From: a virus | Virus record (IMG/VR): IMGVR_UViG_3300003937_000240 | Span: 1 to 51,446 of that record | Length of the DNA stretch: 51,446 nucleotides | Direction: 5' to 3' (one strand) | Shown: positions 9,501-17,902 of the stretch, piece by piece | Layout of the letters: the number at the start of each line of letters is the position of its first letter | Numbering within the stretch: position 1 is the stretch's first letter | Translations under genes and position numbers: made by a program | The notes under the pieces: model-generated | The model's input: the letters and a program-made list of their open reading frames with translations, nothing else | The model's database searches: none | Told to the model about the DNA's origin: nothing

Positions 9501-11658
9501 ACCTGAAGTTGTCATTAATAACGATGGTGAATTTGATTCAATGATGAATGCTTTAGAGCCTCAACTAGGTACAGTATGGGGTGATTGGTCAACTAACTGG
9601 AGTGGCAATAGATCATGGCAAGGTGCTGGTGGTGATACACAAAACTTAGTTGAGACTGGAACCGCTACAAGAACCGGTATTCAACAAACAATCGAAGTAC
9701 AAACATCAAGATTTAGTGTTGGCGATCGTATTGTAGAGGTTAACTTTATACCATTTATGAGAACAAGATTGGTTGCCTTCTCTGCTACGCGCATGAAGCC
9801 AGCGACTCAAGTCTATGCATTCTTTGATGGCACAGCTGTAGCATCTTATGTTAAGAGTGGAAGCTATTCATATACGCCTTTAGTTGGTGTTAATACTGTT
9901 ACTGCTCACCCAGGCACAGCATCTACTCTAACAACTGATGCGAACGGTGCAGTGAGTGGTACATTCTTAATACCTAATAACTCTGCTCTCAATTTTCCAA
10001 CAGGGCAAAAAGAATTTAAATTAACTCAATCATCTACTAACGATGATGAAGTAACTACTACATCAGCTACAGCAAATTATACTGCGGCCGGTTTATTAGA
10101 GACAAGAGAGAATGTTATTATTTCAACAAGAACTCCTGTAATCGCAAGAAATTCTGTGACAGATACAACTAGTGATAGTCGAATTGTAGGAACTAGACAA
10201 ATACAAAGGAATTGGGAAGATCCATTAGCACAATCAATATTACTTGACCAAGCTGCATTTATTACTTCAGTAGATCTTTATTTTACTGCGAAAGATGCTG
10301 CTATACCGGTACAACTAAGCATACGCGAAATGGTAAACGGATTCCCAACTCAAAACGTTCTTCCATTTGCTAACGTAGTACTTAATCCTGGTTCAGTGAA
10401 TACATCTGGTGCAACTACATTTACATTCCCATCACCAGTATATCTACAAGATAGCGTTGAATATGCTATTGTTATTATAGCTAACTCTAATAAGTACACA
10501 GTACGTTATGCTGAGATTGGTAAAGAAGATCAAAACGGTAATAGAATATCACAACAACCATACAATGGTGTATTATTCAAGTCGCAGAACGCTTCAACGT
10601 GGACAGCTGATCAGAATAAAGACTTAACGTTTGTATTGAAGAGAGCTGTATTTGATACTACAACTCGTGTAGCTACATTAAGAAACTCTGCATTGCCTTC
10701 AAGACAATTGGTTGTAGATCCATTAACTACTGTAGTAAACACTGCAGCACAAGATAACATTATTACTGTAGCTCATCGTGACCATAGTCATTCGGCCGGT
10801 GATTCAGTTACTCTTGCAGGGTTCGTTGCAACGAATGGTTATACAGCTGCTGAGTTAAACAAAGCACATACAATTACTGCGATCGCAAGAGATAGTTATA
10901 CAATTACGGTTGCTGCAGCTAATCACGCAGCAGCGATTACTGCCGGTAATGGTGGTGGTTCAGCGTGTCAAGCAACAGAAGGTTTAGAATGGAATACAGT
11001 TCGTCCAATGATTGCTCAAGTTGTATTACCTAATACCACATCATCTTATACAATTAAAGATACAGCTGTTGGTAATGGTACATCGATTGGAACTACTGCG
11101 GCCGCTATTGTGCCTAATGAAGACTATACTCCATTATCACCTAAGGTTATTAAGCCTGGAGCAACACACACTGTTGAAGTTCAGAGTACATTTACATCTA
11201 CTTCAAACTATTTATCTCCAGTGATTGATTTAGAAAGATCTTCGCTTATAACGATTGGTAATAGGATTGATAACAGCGCTACAGTTGCAGAGACACATGC
11301 AACTAATGGATCTAACTTAGCGAAATATGTAACGAAGACGGTTCAATTAAATGATAGTTCTGATTCTTTAAGGATCTTATTAGATATTAATCGACCTAAC
11401 GGATCATTTGTTGACGTATACTATAAGCTTGGTAATACAGCCGGAATATTTGATACCGGTGCATGGGTAGCAGCAACACCAACGGGCAATAATGGTGCAG
11501 TTGCATTCTCAGATGGAACTAAATATAACGAAACAGAATATACTGTTACGGCAGCAAATACATTTACTATATTTGCTATTAAGATCGTAATGAGATCTGG
11601 AAGTACTAGTACTGTACCAATGTGTCAAGATCTTAGAGCTATAGCATTGAGAGTGTAA
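6595..11658 (+). CDS. Giant DUF4815-type tail/fibre protein
   Basis: At 1687 residues this is the largest protein in the window. The N-terminus has the DUF4815 signature: FNVEPYWDDF, then QRILFRPGKAVQARELTQLQ and a nearby HLFKDGSVVVPG. DUF4815 proteins are found beside baseplate genes in T4-like phages of marine bacteria, where they are thought to be peripheral baseplate or fibre-anchoring proteins. The central region (residues about 700-1000) contains FRPRVGNAGG and a long extended part. The C-terminal third is beta-rich and may be an adhesin domain. A ribosome binding site (AGGATAGAG) precedes the ATG. The function in attachment is inferred. Confidence 0.75.
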   Translation: MAIAFNVEPYWDDFESVASGNTLSPKEQYQRILFRPGKAVQARELTQLQSSLQHQISATGDHLFKDGSVVVPGAVHLHNKIDYVRLSACNTSAVADIVGTEYSDGTNVARVIHATLASGDDSITLFVQYISGAVFANNASLTATGSKTATVANSNDANGKTPVGFGSIVSIEDGIYYIKRHFVTVKASTIVLNKYSPDVSFDIGLLVTESLVSSGTDSSLNDNATGTPNESAPGAHRYSITAVLSSQAVNASSGNFVLIARLESGVITKHARSAEYNLLEQELARRTFDESGNYYVNPFKTLIKTHQVSSPDATKLTAVVEPSKAYVRGFEIETLSNTNVHFDRARTSEVVDDKLVEMTHNNFIEVTAMTGTPDITTFGRISIENGSGTEIGTCRARSIERVSGNGATSASRYRIHIFDFTGTMTAATQLDDKEGTAAGTAFAATIADSGAATAYNIGPDSLVYELPYKRIKTLDGEVDESAADDFDFTYNVNRIVGSATVSGSGTATFTALSSGEQFGSKAANTNWILINDTNDGDGGEEVLVGDITINNSANPPSVVIANLPTSGDLGGGGSDGAVGDTVRLIAPMIRTLGQKTKTLSGNTAVAFNAGTDFTGTGQALGHADVHELVSVVETSGSANVTTHFELDNGQRDDYYDVGRIKKKTTSNYTAAVALTVTYKYFSHSTGDFFSVDSYTGQIDYSAIPKLGDIELRSAIDFRPRVGNAGGNFTGTGAITAVAPVRFSQFSTNIQYYLPRIDKIYLDSKGVFGVAPGVPAVFPVEPEIPTDSMHLYTLSIPAYTLTPDEVTVKFIDQRRYTMRDIGRIDKRISQIEYYSVLSFLEAEAQNKQILDGSNNPRFKSGYLVDAFSNTRMSNSGSSEYRASIDIPNRILRPPFAAGNAPLEYVPGSSATQKTGDLLTLPYTTNTTASNVISQTQYSGQINVNPYDVFNWTGSMTLTPSSDEWRDIDRRPEVVINNDGEFDSMMNALEPQLGTVWGDWSTNWSGNRSWQGAGGDTQNLVETGTATRTGIQQTIEVQTSRFSVGDRIVEVNFIPFMRTRLVAFSATRMKPATQVYAFFDGTAVASYVKSGSYSYTPLVGVNTVTAHPGTASTLTTDANGAVSGTFLIPNNSALNFPTGQKEFKLTQSSTNDDEVTTTSATANYTAAGLLETRENVIISTRTPVIARNSVTDTTSDSRIVGTRQIQRNWEDPLAQSILLDQAAFITSVDLYFTAKDAAIPVQLSIREMVNGFPTQNVLPFANVVLNPGSVNTSGATTFTFPSPVYLQDSVEYAIVIIANSNKYTVRYAEIGKEDQNGNRISQQPYNGVLFKSQNASTWTADQNKDLTFVLKRAVFDTTTRVATLRNSALPSRQLVVDPLTTVVNTAAQDNIITVAHRDHSHSAGDSVTLAGFVATNGYTAAELNKAHTITAIARDSYTITVAAANHAAAITAGNGGGSACQATEGLEWNTVRPMIAQVVLPNTTSSYTIKDTAVGNGTSIGTTAAAIVPNEDYTPLSPKVIKPGATHTVEVQSTFTSTSNYLSPVIDLERSSLITIGNRIDNSATVAETHATNGSNLAKYVTKTVQLNDSSDSLRILLDINRPNGSFVDVYYKLGNTAGIFDTGAWVAATPTGNNGAVAFSDGTKYNETEYTVTAANTFTIFAIKIVMRSGSTSTVPMCQDLRAIALRV

Positions 11659-11852
11659 TGAAGATACCTGTTTATGGACATCCTGGCATGGTAAGAGATA
11701 CAAACTCAGGTGCTATTATAAATATGAATAGTGATGGTGTAATGCATTCAGCTAATAGAGCAAGAATGAAAGTAGATGCAAACAGATTAGATAAAGTAGA
11801 ACAGGATGTATCGGAAATTAAAGATATGTTAAAACAATTAATAGAGAGATAA
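11658..11852 (+). CDS. Small conserved-looking structural-module protein, 64 aa
   Basis: No known family recognised. The protein starts MKIPVYGHPGMVRD and ends in a charged, heptad-like helix (RLDKVEQDVSEIKDMLKQLIER) that could form a short coiled coil. The start overlaps the stop of the giant DUF4815 gene (TAATG), and the next gene begins 2 nt downstream, so translation is probably coupled to the tail genes. A role as a small trimerisation or chaperone-like factor for the adjacent fibres is possible but only suggested by the coiled coil and position. Confidence 0.6.
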   Translation: MKIPVYGHPGMVRDTNSGAIINMNSDGVMHSANRARMKVDANRLDKVEQDVSEIKDMLKQLIER

Positions 11853-11853
11853 T

Positions 11854-13173
11854 ATGGCAACAGTAAACGTAACAACAGCAAATACATTTGAACAATGGAG
11901 AACTAAGACCAATGAGATAGGTACTGCGATTGGTGATATAAGCGAAGTCACAAATAGTGATATTGGTGCCTCAACTATTGTTGCTGCTATAAAAGCACAC
12001 CAAGGGATTGTCGCGGGTAGTATAACACTAACAGGTGGTGTTCAAATGACTGGTAACCTCGATTGGGCAGACAATGCTGCGATACGAATGGGTACTGGTG
12101 ATGATTTAACAATAAAACATGATGGCACAAATTCTAGTTTAACAAATATAACGGGCCAATTCAGACTTGGTGGTAATGATTTAAGATTACAAACACAGAA
12201 TCATAGTGAAGATTATATTCTTTGTGTTGACGGTGGTGCAGTTACTCTACATTATAATGATAATGCGAAGATTGCCACAACTAATACCGGTGTAGATGTC
12301 ACAGGCGTAATCACAGCAGATGGTTTAACAATGTTAGACTCTCATGTTATTACACTTGGTACTGGTAGTGACTTACTTATATCACACGATGGCACAAACA
12401 GTAAGATTGATAGTAACACAGGTGCATTAAAGATTCTAAGTGATGATATACAGATTAAGAATGCTGCAGATGATGAGACATTACTTGCGGCGACAAATGG
12501 TAGTGCTGTAATTCTTTATCATAATAATGCTTCTAAGTTTGCAACGAGTTCAACAGGTGCTACAGTCACAGGCGGATTAGTTACAGGAACACTAACAGCT
12601 TCTGGAGTTATATCAGCAGCGGCCGGTGTATATGCTCCTGCTAGTGATACATTAGAATTAGGTGTTGACTCTACTGCAACGATAACAATAAATGACTCTG
12701 ATAAGGTTGGTATTGGTAAAGCTCCTCACGGAACATATATAGTTGACGTAGATGGTGCGTTAAATGCTACTACATTATTATACGGCGGATCTGATATTTA
12801 TGCAGGTGCGGCATTCCTTGAAGGTGTAGCAGATGCAGTTGGAGCAATGGTTAGTTCAAATACTGAATCAGGCCTTTCAGTAACATACGACGATAGTGAT
12901 AATACACTCGACTTTGATGTTAATGACCCAACAATCACGCTAACAGGTGACGTAACCGGTTCTGGCACAATGACGAACTTAGGTTCAGTAACTATCACAA
13001 CTGCTGTTGCAGCGAGTGGTGTTAGTACAAATGATTTAGATGCTCTTGCAGTAACAGAAGCTAAGCTAGCTAATGACGCAGTATCAAGAGCGAAGCTAAA
13101 AGACGAAGTAACATTATTAATAATTAACGCTGCAGGAAGTACTGTGAAAACAATGTACGGTGCAGGTTCATAA
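11854..13173 (+). CDS. Tail fibre/adhesin protein
   Basis: A 439-residue protein built of repeated short beta motifs such as LTIKHDGTNSSL, LLISHDGTNSKI and AKIATTNTGVDVTGVITADG, characteristic of fibrous phage shaft domains. The N-terminal 60 residues (TFEQWRTKTNEIGTAIGDI) form a helix likely to attach to the baseplate. The last 19 residues (LLIINAAGSTVKTMYGAGS) are almost the same as those of the large fibre ending at 20686, suggesting a common C-terminal element. The gene sits 2 nt after the 64-residue gene. Confidence 0.7.
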   Translation: MATVNVTTANTFEQWRTKTNEIGTAIGDISEVTNSDIGASTIVAAIKAHQGIVAGSITLTGGVQMTGNLDWADNAAIRMGTGDDLTIKHDGTNSSLTNITGQFRLGGNDLRLQTQNHSEDYILCVDGGAVTLHYNDNAKIATTNTGVDVTGVITADGLTMLDSHVITLGTGSDLLISHDGTNSKIDSNTGALKILSDDIQIKNAADDETLLAATNGSAVILYHNNASKFATSSTGATVTGGLVTGTLTASGVISAAAGVYAPASDTLELGVDSTATITINDSDKVGIGKAPHGTYIVDVDGALNATTLLYGGSDIYAGAAFLEGVADAVGAMVSSNTESGLSVTYDDSDNTLDFDVNDPTITLTGDVTGSGTMTNLGSVTITTAVAASGVSTNDLDALAVTEAKLANDAVSRAKLKDEVTLLIINAAGSTVKTMYGAGS

Positions 13174-13176
13174 TAA

Positions 13177-13184
13177 CATAAATA
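13177..13184 (+). promoter_or_regulatory. Possible late promoter, one mismatch (CATAAATA)
   Basis: CATAAATA followed by GG lies in the 24-nt gap before the gene at 13198. It differs from the T4 late octamer at the first base. The predicted start would fall about 8 nt before the ATG. Weak evidence on its own. Confidence 0.3.
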
Positions 13185-13197
13185 GGTATAGAGAACA

Positions 13198-13533
13198 ATG
13201 GCAGTATATTCAGATTTAAGTATAGACCAAGGAACAGATTTTACAGCTGAAGTGCAGATAGATGATACAGATGGCACAACAGCAAATCTAACTGGCTATA
13301 CGGTAGCAGGACAGATAAGAAAGACATATTCGTCTAGTACAAAAGTTGATTTTACATGTACGGTGTCTGATGCAGCTGCTGGAAAAATTACGATAGCATT
13401 AAGTAACACACAGACCAATGCGATGAAAGCTGGTCGATATGTATACGATGTTGAGATAACAAAAACAAGTAACGCGTATAAAACACGAGTTATAGAGGGA
13501 CAAGTGACAGTAACACCAGGAGTAACACAATAA
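13198..13533 (+). CDS. Small virion-type protein with immunoglobulin-like beta fold
   Basis: A 111-residue protein. The sequence (DLSIDQGTDFTAEVQI, LTGYTVAGQIRKTYSS, ALSNTQTNAMKAGRYVYDVEIT) reads as a single beta sandwich like the N-terminal domains of BppU-type phage baseplate/adhesin proteins, where an LxGYxVxxQIRK strand is followed by GRYVYDVEI. It lies among fibre genes, so it is probably a structural adaptor. The stop overlaps the start of the next gene (TAATG). The fold assignment is by eye only. Confidence 0.6.
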   Translation: MAVYSDLSIDQGTDFTAEVQIDDTDGTTANLTGYTVAGQIRKTYSSSTKVDFTCTVSDAAAGKITIALSNTQTNAMKAGRYVYDVEITKTSNAYKTRVIEGQVTVTPGVTQ

Positions 13534-13781
13534 TGGCATTACAAGGTAAGATAACAACAACACCTAGTTTACAAGCCAAGAGCTCGCAGCAGAGGACTAT
13601 CGAAGCTCAAAAAGTATTACTTACAACTGGCCAGAGTTTAGCGCAGCTAACAGATGTTGATATATCTGCACGAACTGATGGATCATTGATGCAATATAAT
13701 GCAACAGCGGCTAAGTTTGAGGTTAAATCACTCATAGAAGATACCGGTAGCTTGTTAAAAATTAACGGTGGATCATTTTAA
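13533..13781 (+). CDS. Small fibre-associated protein, 82 aa
   Basis: Not assigned to a named family. The N-terminal half is polar and helical (SLQAKSSQQRTIEAQKVLL). The C-terminal half (LAQLTDVDISARTDGSLMQYNATAAKFEV) matches a motif that recurs in the downstream fibre proteins, where LAELNDTTITSAADGSLLLYDTGNSVWI plays the same part. This indicates a short fibre fragment or adaptor sharing the same shaft-type domain. TAATG overlap with the upstream gene and a good Shine-Dalgarno before the next gene place it in the fibre operon. Confidence 0.55.
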   Translation: MALQGKITTTPSLQAKSSQQRTIEAQKVLLTTGQSLAQLTDVDISARTDGSLMQYNATAAKFEVKSLIEDTGSLLKINGGSF

Positions 13782-13794
13782 AAGGGAATAGGAT

Positions 13795-14877
13795 ATGGCA
13801 GGCACAGTAATTATAACCAAATATAGTTTAGGAACAGGATCTCCTGCGACCGATGCACTAGCCGTCGGTGAACAAGCCTATTCATTTAATTCAGATAAAT
13901 TATTTATTGGTGAAACATCGGGTTCAGATGTAGTAGCTAGAGTTATTGGTGGTCAAGTCTATACAGACATGATGGACCACACAGCTGGTACGTTAACAGC
14001 GTCATCAGCAATCTTAGTAGATGCAAATTCAAAAATTGACCAATTACATGTTGATAATTTAACGTTAAATGGCAATGTTATTTCATCAACTAACACGAAT
14101 GGTAACATCACTCTTACGCCAAATGGCAGTGGTTATGTTGTATTAGATGGATTAAACTATCCAAGAGCTGACGGTTCAAATGGTCAATTCTTAAAAACGG
14201 ACGGTTCAGGTAATCTAACGTTTGGTACAGTAATTAGTTCACTAAGTATTGGTGCTGATTCAGGTTCAAATGATTCAGTAAACACTGGTGAAACTATTAA
14301 CTTTGCTGGTGGTACAGGTGTAGATACAGCTGTAACAGATAACACAATCACAATTAATATTGGTCAGAGTGTTGCAACAAATGCTAATGTTCAGTTCGCT
14401 AATATTACAGCAACGGGCAACTTTACTGTTAATGGTACAACAACTACGGTCAATAGCACAGTAACTACATTAGAAGATCCAATCTTAACATTAGGTACTT
14501 CGGCTTCATCAGGTGCTGATGATAACAAAGACCGAGGTGTTGAATTTAGATATAACGATGGATCAGCGCGAGTTGGTTTCATGGGTTGGGACGACTCAGC
14601 TGCTGGATTTACAATGTTGCAAAGCGCAACAAACACATCAGAAGTATTTTCTGGTACACCTGCCGCATTACATCTTGGCTCACTAACATTAGTGACTGAT
14701 CTTGCTGTGGCACAAGGTGGTACAGGAGTAAGTTCACATACTGGAAATGGTTATTGGGTATCAAATGCTGGTGGTACGGCACTAAGTTATATTACTGGTA
14801 CACAATATCAGCACTTAGGCTTCACTTCAGGTGGAGTACCTCAAGCTTCAGGCACTATTGATGGCGGAACGTTCTAA
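13795..14877 (+). CDS. Tail fibre protein with Mtd/hyaluronidase-like N-terminal domain
   Basis: A 360-residue protein. The N-terminus (VIITKYSLGTGSPATDALAVGEQAYS, then DKLFIGETSG) resembles the small beta-prism trimerisation domain at the start of many phage fibres and of the major tropism determinant. The middle holds shaft motifs (LNGNVISSTNTNGNITLTPNG) and a copy of the domain with TTTTVNSTVTTLEDPILTLG. It ends in AQGGTGVSSHTGNGYWVSN, a collar-like motif common near fibre tips. A strong ribosome binding site (AAAGGGAATAGGA) precedes the start. Host attachment is the likely role. Confidence 0.7.
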   Translation: MAGTVIITKYSLGTGSPATDALAVGEQAYSFNSDKLFIGETSGSDVVARVIGGQVYTDMMDHTAGTLTASSAILVDANSKIDQLHVDNLTLNGNVISSTNTNGNITLTPNGSGYVVLDGLNYPRADGSNGQFLKTDGSGNLTFGTVISSLSIGADSGSNDSVNTGETINFAGGTGVDTAVTDNTITINIGQSVATNANVQFANITATGNFTVNGTTTTVNSTVTTLEDPILTLGTSASSGADDNKDRGVEFRYNDGSARVGFMGWDDSAAGFTMLQSATNTSEVFSGTPAALHLGSLTLVTDLAVAQGGTGVSSHTGNGYWVSNAGGTALSYITGTQYQHLGFTSGGVPQASGTIDGGTF

Positions 14878-14903
14878 TTAATTTGAATTGAGTTTAATTA
14901 TAT

Positions 14904-14911
14904 TATAAATA
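14904..14911 (+). promoter_or_regulatory. T4-type late promoter octamer TATAAATA
   Basis: An exact TATAAATA in the 82-nt gap between two fibre genes. The predicted start at about 14917 lies at the edge of an 18-bp palindrome, so the transcript would begin with a hairpin. It would serve the fibre genes from 14960. Confidence 0.6.
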
Positions 14912-14918
14912 ACATTAT

Positions 14919-14936
14919 GGTGATTATATAATCACC
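14919..14936 (+). repeat. Perfect 18-bp palindrome between fibre genes
   Basis: GGTGATTATATAATCACC reads the same on both strands. It is followed by TTAAAC, not a run of T, so it is not a textbook intrinsic terminator. It lies directly downstream of a late promoter octamer. A 5'-leader hairpin, a weak terminator for the previous gene or a protein-binding operator are all possible. Confidence 0.5.
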
Positions 14937-14959
14937 TTAAACAATTAGATGGCATATAT

Positions 14960-15217
14960 ATGGCAGGAACAGTAGTAAAAATCAAGCAATCGACGGTTGC
15001 GGGAAAGAAACCCGTAGCTAACGATCTCCAACAAGGCGAATTAGCTCTTAACGTTTCAGACCAAATTTTATATTCCAAGGATGCTAGTGGAGAAATATTC
15101 TCTATTGGTTCAGAAAAAGTAATAGATATGGGTAACTGGAATAGTGATATACTTTTAGATGGTGAAACTGCGGGTATTTCAGTCCTTAAAACATATGACG
15201 GAGGAGCCTCACTGTGA
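14960..15217 (+). CDS. Short fibre-type protein, Mtd N-terminal-like domain only
   Basis: An 85-residue protein consisting almost only of the fibre N-terminal domain: VVKIKQSTVAGKKPVANDLQ, GELALNVSDQILYSKDASG. The same domain begins the fibre at 13795 and the one at 15214, so it could be an adaptor or a remnant of a longer fibre. The end overlaps the GTG start of the next fibre by 4 nt (GTGA). The Shine-Dalgarno for that next gene (GGAGGA) lies inside this gene, so the two are coupled. Confidence 0.6.
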   Translation: MAGTVVKIKQSTVAGKKPVANDLQQGELALNVSDQILYSKDASGEIFSIGSEKVIDMGNWNSDILLDGETAGISVLKTYDGGASL

Positions 15218-17883
15218 GTACAATCTTTAAATTAAGAAGAGATACGGCCGCTAACTGGTCGAGCAATAACCCGACACTCGCTGATGGTGAATTAGGATTA
15301 GATAAAACAAATACCTATCTAAAAGTTGGTGATGGTTCCACAGCATGGAATGCATTAGGCCAATTTACACAAAGTGGTGAAACTATTGCAGATACTGTTG
15401 GTGCAATGGTCGCATCAAATACTGAGACCTTTATTACGGTAACCTACGATGATTCAGATAATACACTTGACTTTGTAGTTCCAGTATTAGACGAGGATAA
15501 CCTCGCATCGAATTCAGCAACACAATTAGCTACACAGCAATCAATTAAAGCTTATGTGGATGCACAAGTAACAGCTCAAGATTTAGATTTAACTGCCGAT
15601 GATTCAGGTTCACTCTCTATTGATTTAGATAGCACCGTATTGGGTATCGGTGGTTCTACAGGTATTAATACATCTATATCTGGAAACAATATACACATCG
15701 CAATTGACAATACAGTTGCCACCCTAACAGGTTCACAAACATTAGCAAGTAAAACATTAACAAGTCCTGTCATTAATACAGGCGTAAGTGGTTCGGCTAT
15801 ATTAGATGAAGACAATATGGCAACTAATTCAGCTACTCAGTTAGCAACTCAACAAAGTATTAAGGCTTATGTTGATGCTCAAGTAGATACAGCCGATACT
15901 CTTGCCGAATTAAATGATACTACTATTACTTCAGCCGCAGATGGTTCATTACTATTATATGATACAGGCAATTCAGTTTGGATTGACAATGTCATGTCAG
16001 GTGACGCTACTCTAGCTGATACCGGTGCAATAACACTTGCTACAGTTAATTCTAACGTAGGTCAATTTGGTTCTTCAACAGCAATTCCAATTGTCACAGC
16101 AAATGCTAAAGGTTTAGTTACGGCTGTAAGCACTGCTTCTATCACGACATCGTTAACGGTTGGAGCTGATTCAGGAAGTAATGATGCAGTAGCTCTAGCG
16201 AGTGATGTATTAGATTTCTCAGGTGGTACAGGTATTGATACAACAGTATCTAATAACGATATCTCAATTGCTATTGATGGTACTGTCACGACATTAATTG
16301 GTTCACAGACATTAACGAATAAAACATTAACAAGTCCAGTATTAAATACGGCTGTTAGTGGTTCTGCTGTATTAGATGAAGATAATATGGCATCTAACTC
16401 AGCTACTCAAATAGCTACTCAACAATCTATTAAAGCATATGTCGACGCTGTTGATTTAGATGTTGCTGGTGATTCTGGCACAGGTGTAATTGAATTTGCT
16501 TCTGAAACACTCACAGTTGCAGGTACAGCAAATGAAGTTGAAACAGCCATGTCAGGTAATACTCTTACGATTGGATTACCTACTAACGTCACAATCGCAG
16601 GTAACTTAACCGTTGCAGGTACACAAACAACAGTTTCATCGACTACGATCAATGTTGCAGACCCACTATTAAAGTTAGCTAATACTAATAGCGCAGCCGA
16701 TGCTGTTGATATTGGTTTTTATGGTTTATATGACACGAGTGGTTCACAAGATCTATACTCTGGTCTATTTAGAGATGCATCAGATTCTGGTAAATGGAAA
16801 TTATTTAAAGATTCACAAGCTGAACCAACAACTACGGTTAATGTAGGTGCTACAGGCCATGCGACTGGTACATTGGTTGCTAACTTAGAAGGTAATGTAA
16901 CGGGTAATGTAACAGGTAATACATCTGGTACAGCCGCTACAGTTACAGGTGCAGCTCAAACAGCTATTACTTCAGTAGGTACACTCACAGCATTACAAGT
17001 TGATAACATTAATATTAACGGAAATACTATTTCAACCACTGGTGGTACTGATTTAAATATTGGTCCTGTGGCTGGACAACAAGTTGTATTAGATGGCACA
17101 ATTGTTGTTGACGCTGGTGTTGTTACAGGTGCTACAAGTATTACATCAACAGCATTTGTTGGTGCCTTAACCGGTGATGCTTCAGGTAGTGCGGGTACTG
17201 TAACAAGTATTGCAGCTCATATTAAAGATGAAGATAATATGGCATCTGATTCAGCTACACATGTTCCATCACAGCAATCTACTAAAGCATATGTCGATGC
17301 TCAAGTAGCAGGTAAAGATAATACTGATGAGATAACTGAAGGTTCATCGAATCTATATTTTACAAACGAAAGAGTTGATGATCGTGTAAATGCATTAATT
17401 ATTGGTGGTACAAACGTAACTGCAACATATAATGATGCTGCAAATACATTAACAATATCTGCTAACGAAGGTGCAAGTGGATATAACCTATCGTCCAACG
17501 ATACAGATGACCTTAGTGAAGGTTCAACGAATAAATATGCATCAGCAACAAATGTAGAAGCTGCTGGCGCTGTAATGGAATCAGGTAATACTGCTTCCGC
17601 AAAGATACCTTCTGGAACAACTGCACAAAGAGATGGATCTCCAAGTGCTGGTTTCTTCAGATGGAATACTACTTTATCTCAAGCAGAGATATATACAGGT
17701 AGTGAATGGGGATTAGTTGGTGGCGGTAACGTTACAAAATCACCATCATGGGAACACGAGTCGGTTGTTTCAACAGATTATGTCATGGAAGACGGAAACA
17801 ATATGATTTCAGCAGGCCCGATTATGATTAATTCAGGGAGTTCGGTTACAGTCGGAAGCGACAGTGTCTGGGCAATAATTTAA
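15214..17883 (+). CDS. Large tail fibre protein with repeated shaft modules
   Basis: An 889-residue fibre. GTG start, chosen because GGAGGA lies 6 nt upstream and the N-terminal sequence (TIFKLRRDTAANW, then LADGELGLDKTNTYLKVGDG) is the classic phage-fibre N-terminal domain. The shaft repeats a block centred on DEDNMASNSATQLATQQSIKAYVDAQV several times, alternating with TLTGSQTLASKTLTSPV motifs. A block of about 110 residues starting near 16573 is closely matched in the next fibre. A C-terminal region with SAKIPSGTTAQRDGSPSAGFFRWN matches the tail-fibre tip pattern. A receptor-binding or long-fibre role is inferred. Confidence 0.75.
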   Translation: MSTIFKLRRDTAANWSSNNPTLADGELGLDKTNTYLKVGDGSTAWNALGQFTQSGETIADTVGAMVASNTETFITVTYDDSDNTLDFVVPVLDEDNLASNSATQLATQQSIKAYVDAQVTAQDLDLTADDSGSLSIDLDSTVLGIGGSTGINTSISGNNIHIAIDNTVATLTGSQTLASKTLTSPVINTGVSGSAILDEDNMATNSATQLATQQSIKAYVDAQVDTADTLAELNDTTITSAADGSLLLYDTGNSVWIDNVMSGDATLADTGAITLATVNSNVGQFGSSTAIPIVTANAKGLVTAVSTASITTSLTVGADSGSNDAVALASDVLDFSGGTGIDTTVSNNDISIAIDGTVTTLIGSQTLTNKTLTSPVLNTAVSGSAVLDEDNMASNSATQIATQQSIKAYVDAVDLDVAGDSGTGVIEFASETLTVAGTANEVETAMSGNTLTIGLPTNVTIAGNLTVAGTQTTVSSTTINVADPLLKLANTNSAADAVDIGFYGLYDTSGSQDLYSGLFRDASDSGKWKLFKDSQAEPTTTVNVGATGHATGTLVANLEGNVTGNVTGNTSGTAATVTGAAQTAITSVGTLTALQVDNININGNTISTTGGTDLNIGPVAGQQVVLDGTIVVDAGVVTGATSITSTAFVGALTGDASGSAGTVTSIAAHIKDEDNMASDSATHVPSQQSTKAYVDAQVAGKDNTDEITEGSSNLYFTNERVDDRVNALIIGGTNVTATYNDAANTLTISANEGASGYNLSSNDTDDLSEGSTNKYASATNVEAAGAVMESGNTASAKIPSGTTAQRDGSPSAGFFRWNTTLSQAEIYTGSEWGLVGGGNVTKSPSWEHESVVSTDYVMEDGNNMISAGPIMINSGSSVTVGSDSVWAII
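16573..16902 (+). repeat. Fibre domain copy 1 (110 codons), matched at 19490-19819
   Basis: The two segments line up with a constant offset of 2917 nt and no indels. The encoded proteins share long identical stretches such as FRDASDSGKWKLFKD and VDIG(F/W)YGLYDTSGSQDLY. This is a duplicated or exchanged fibre domain within two adjacent genes. Confidence 0.85.
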
Positions 17884-17902
17884 AAATAGGAGAGACAAAA
17901 AA

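Noticed and set aside
11012-11224. Out-of-frame open reading frames within the giant DUF4815 gene and many antisense frames elsewhere
   Set aside because: They lie entirely inside strongly supported genes, have low-complexity composition and no ribosome binding site, so they are shadows of the real coding frame.
13795-17883. Possible diversity-generating retroelement, because fibre N-termini resemble the major tropism determinant
   Set aside because: No reverse transcriptase, template/variable repeat pair or C-type-lectin end was seen; the N-terminal domain alone is common in phage fibres.
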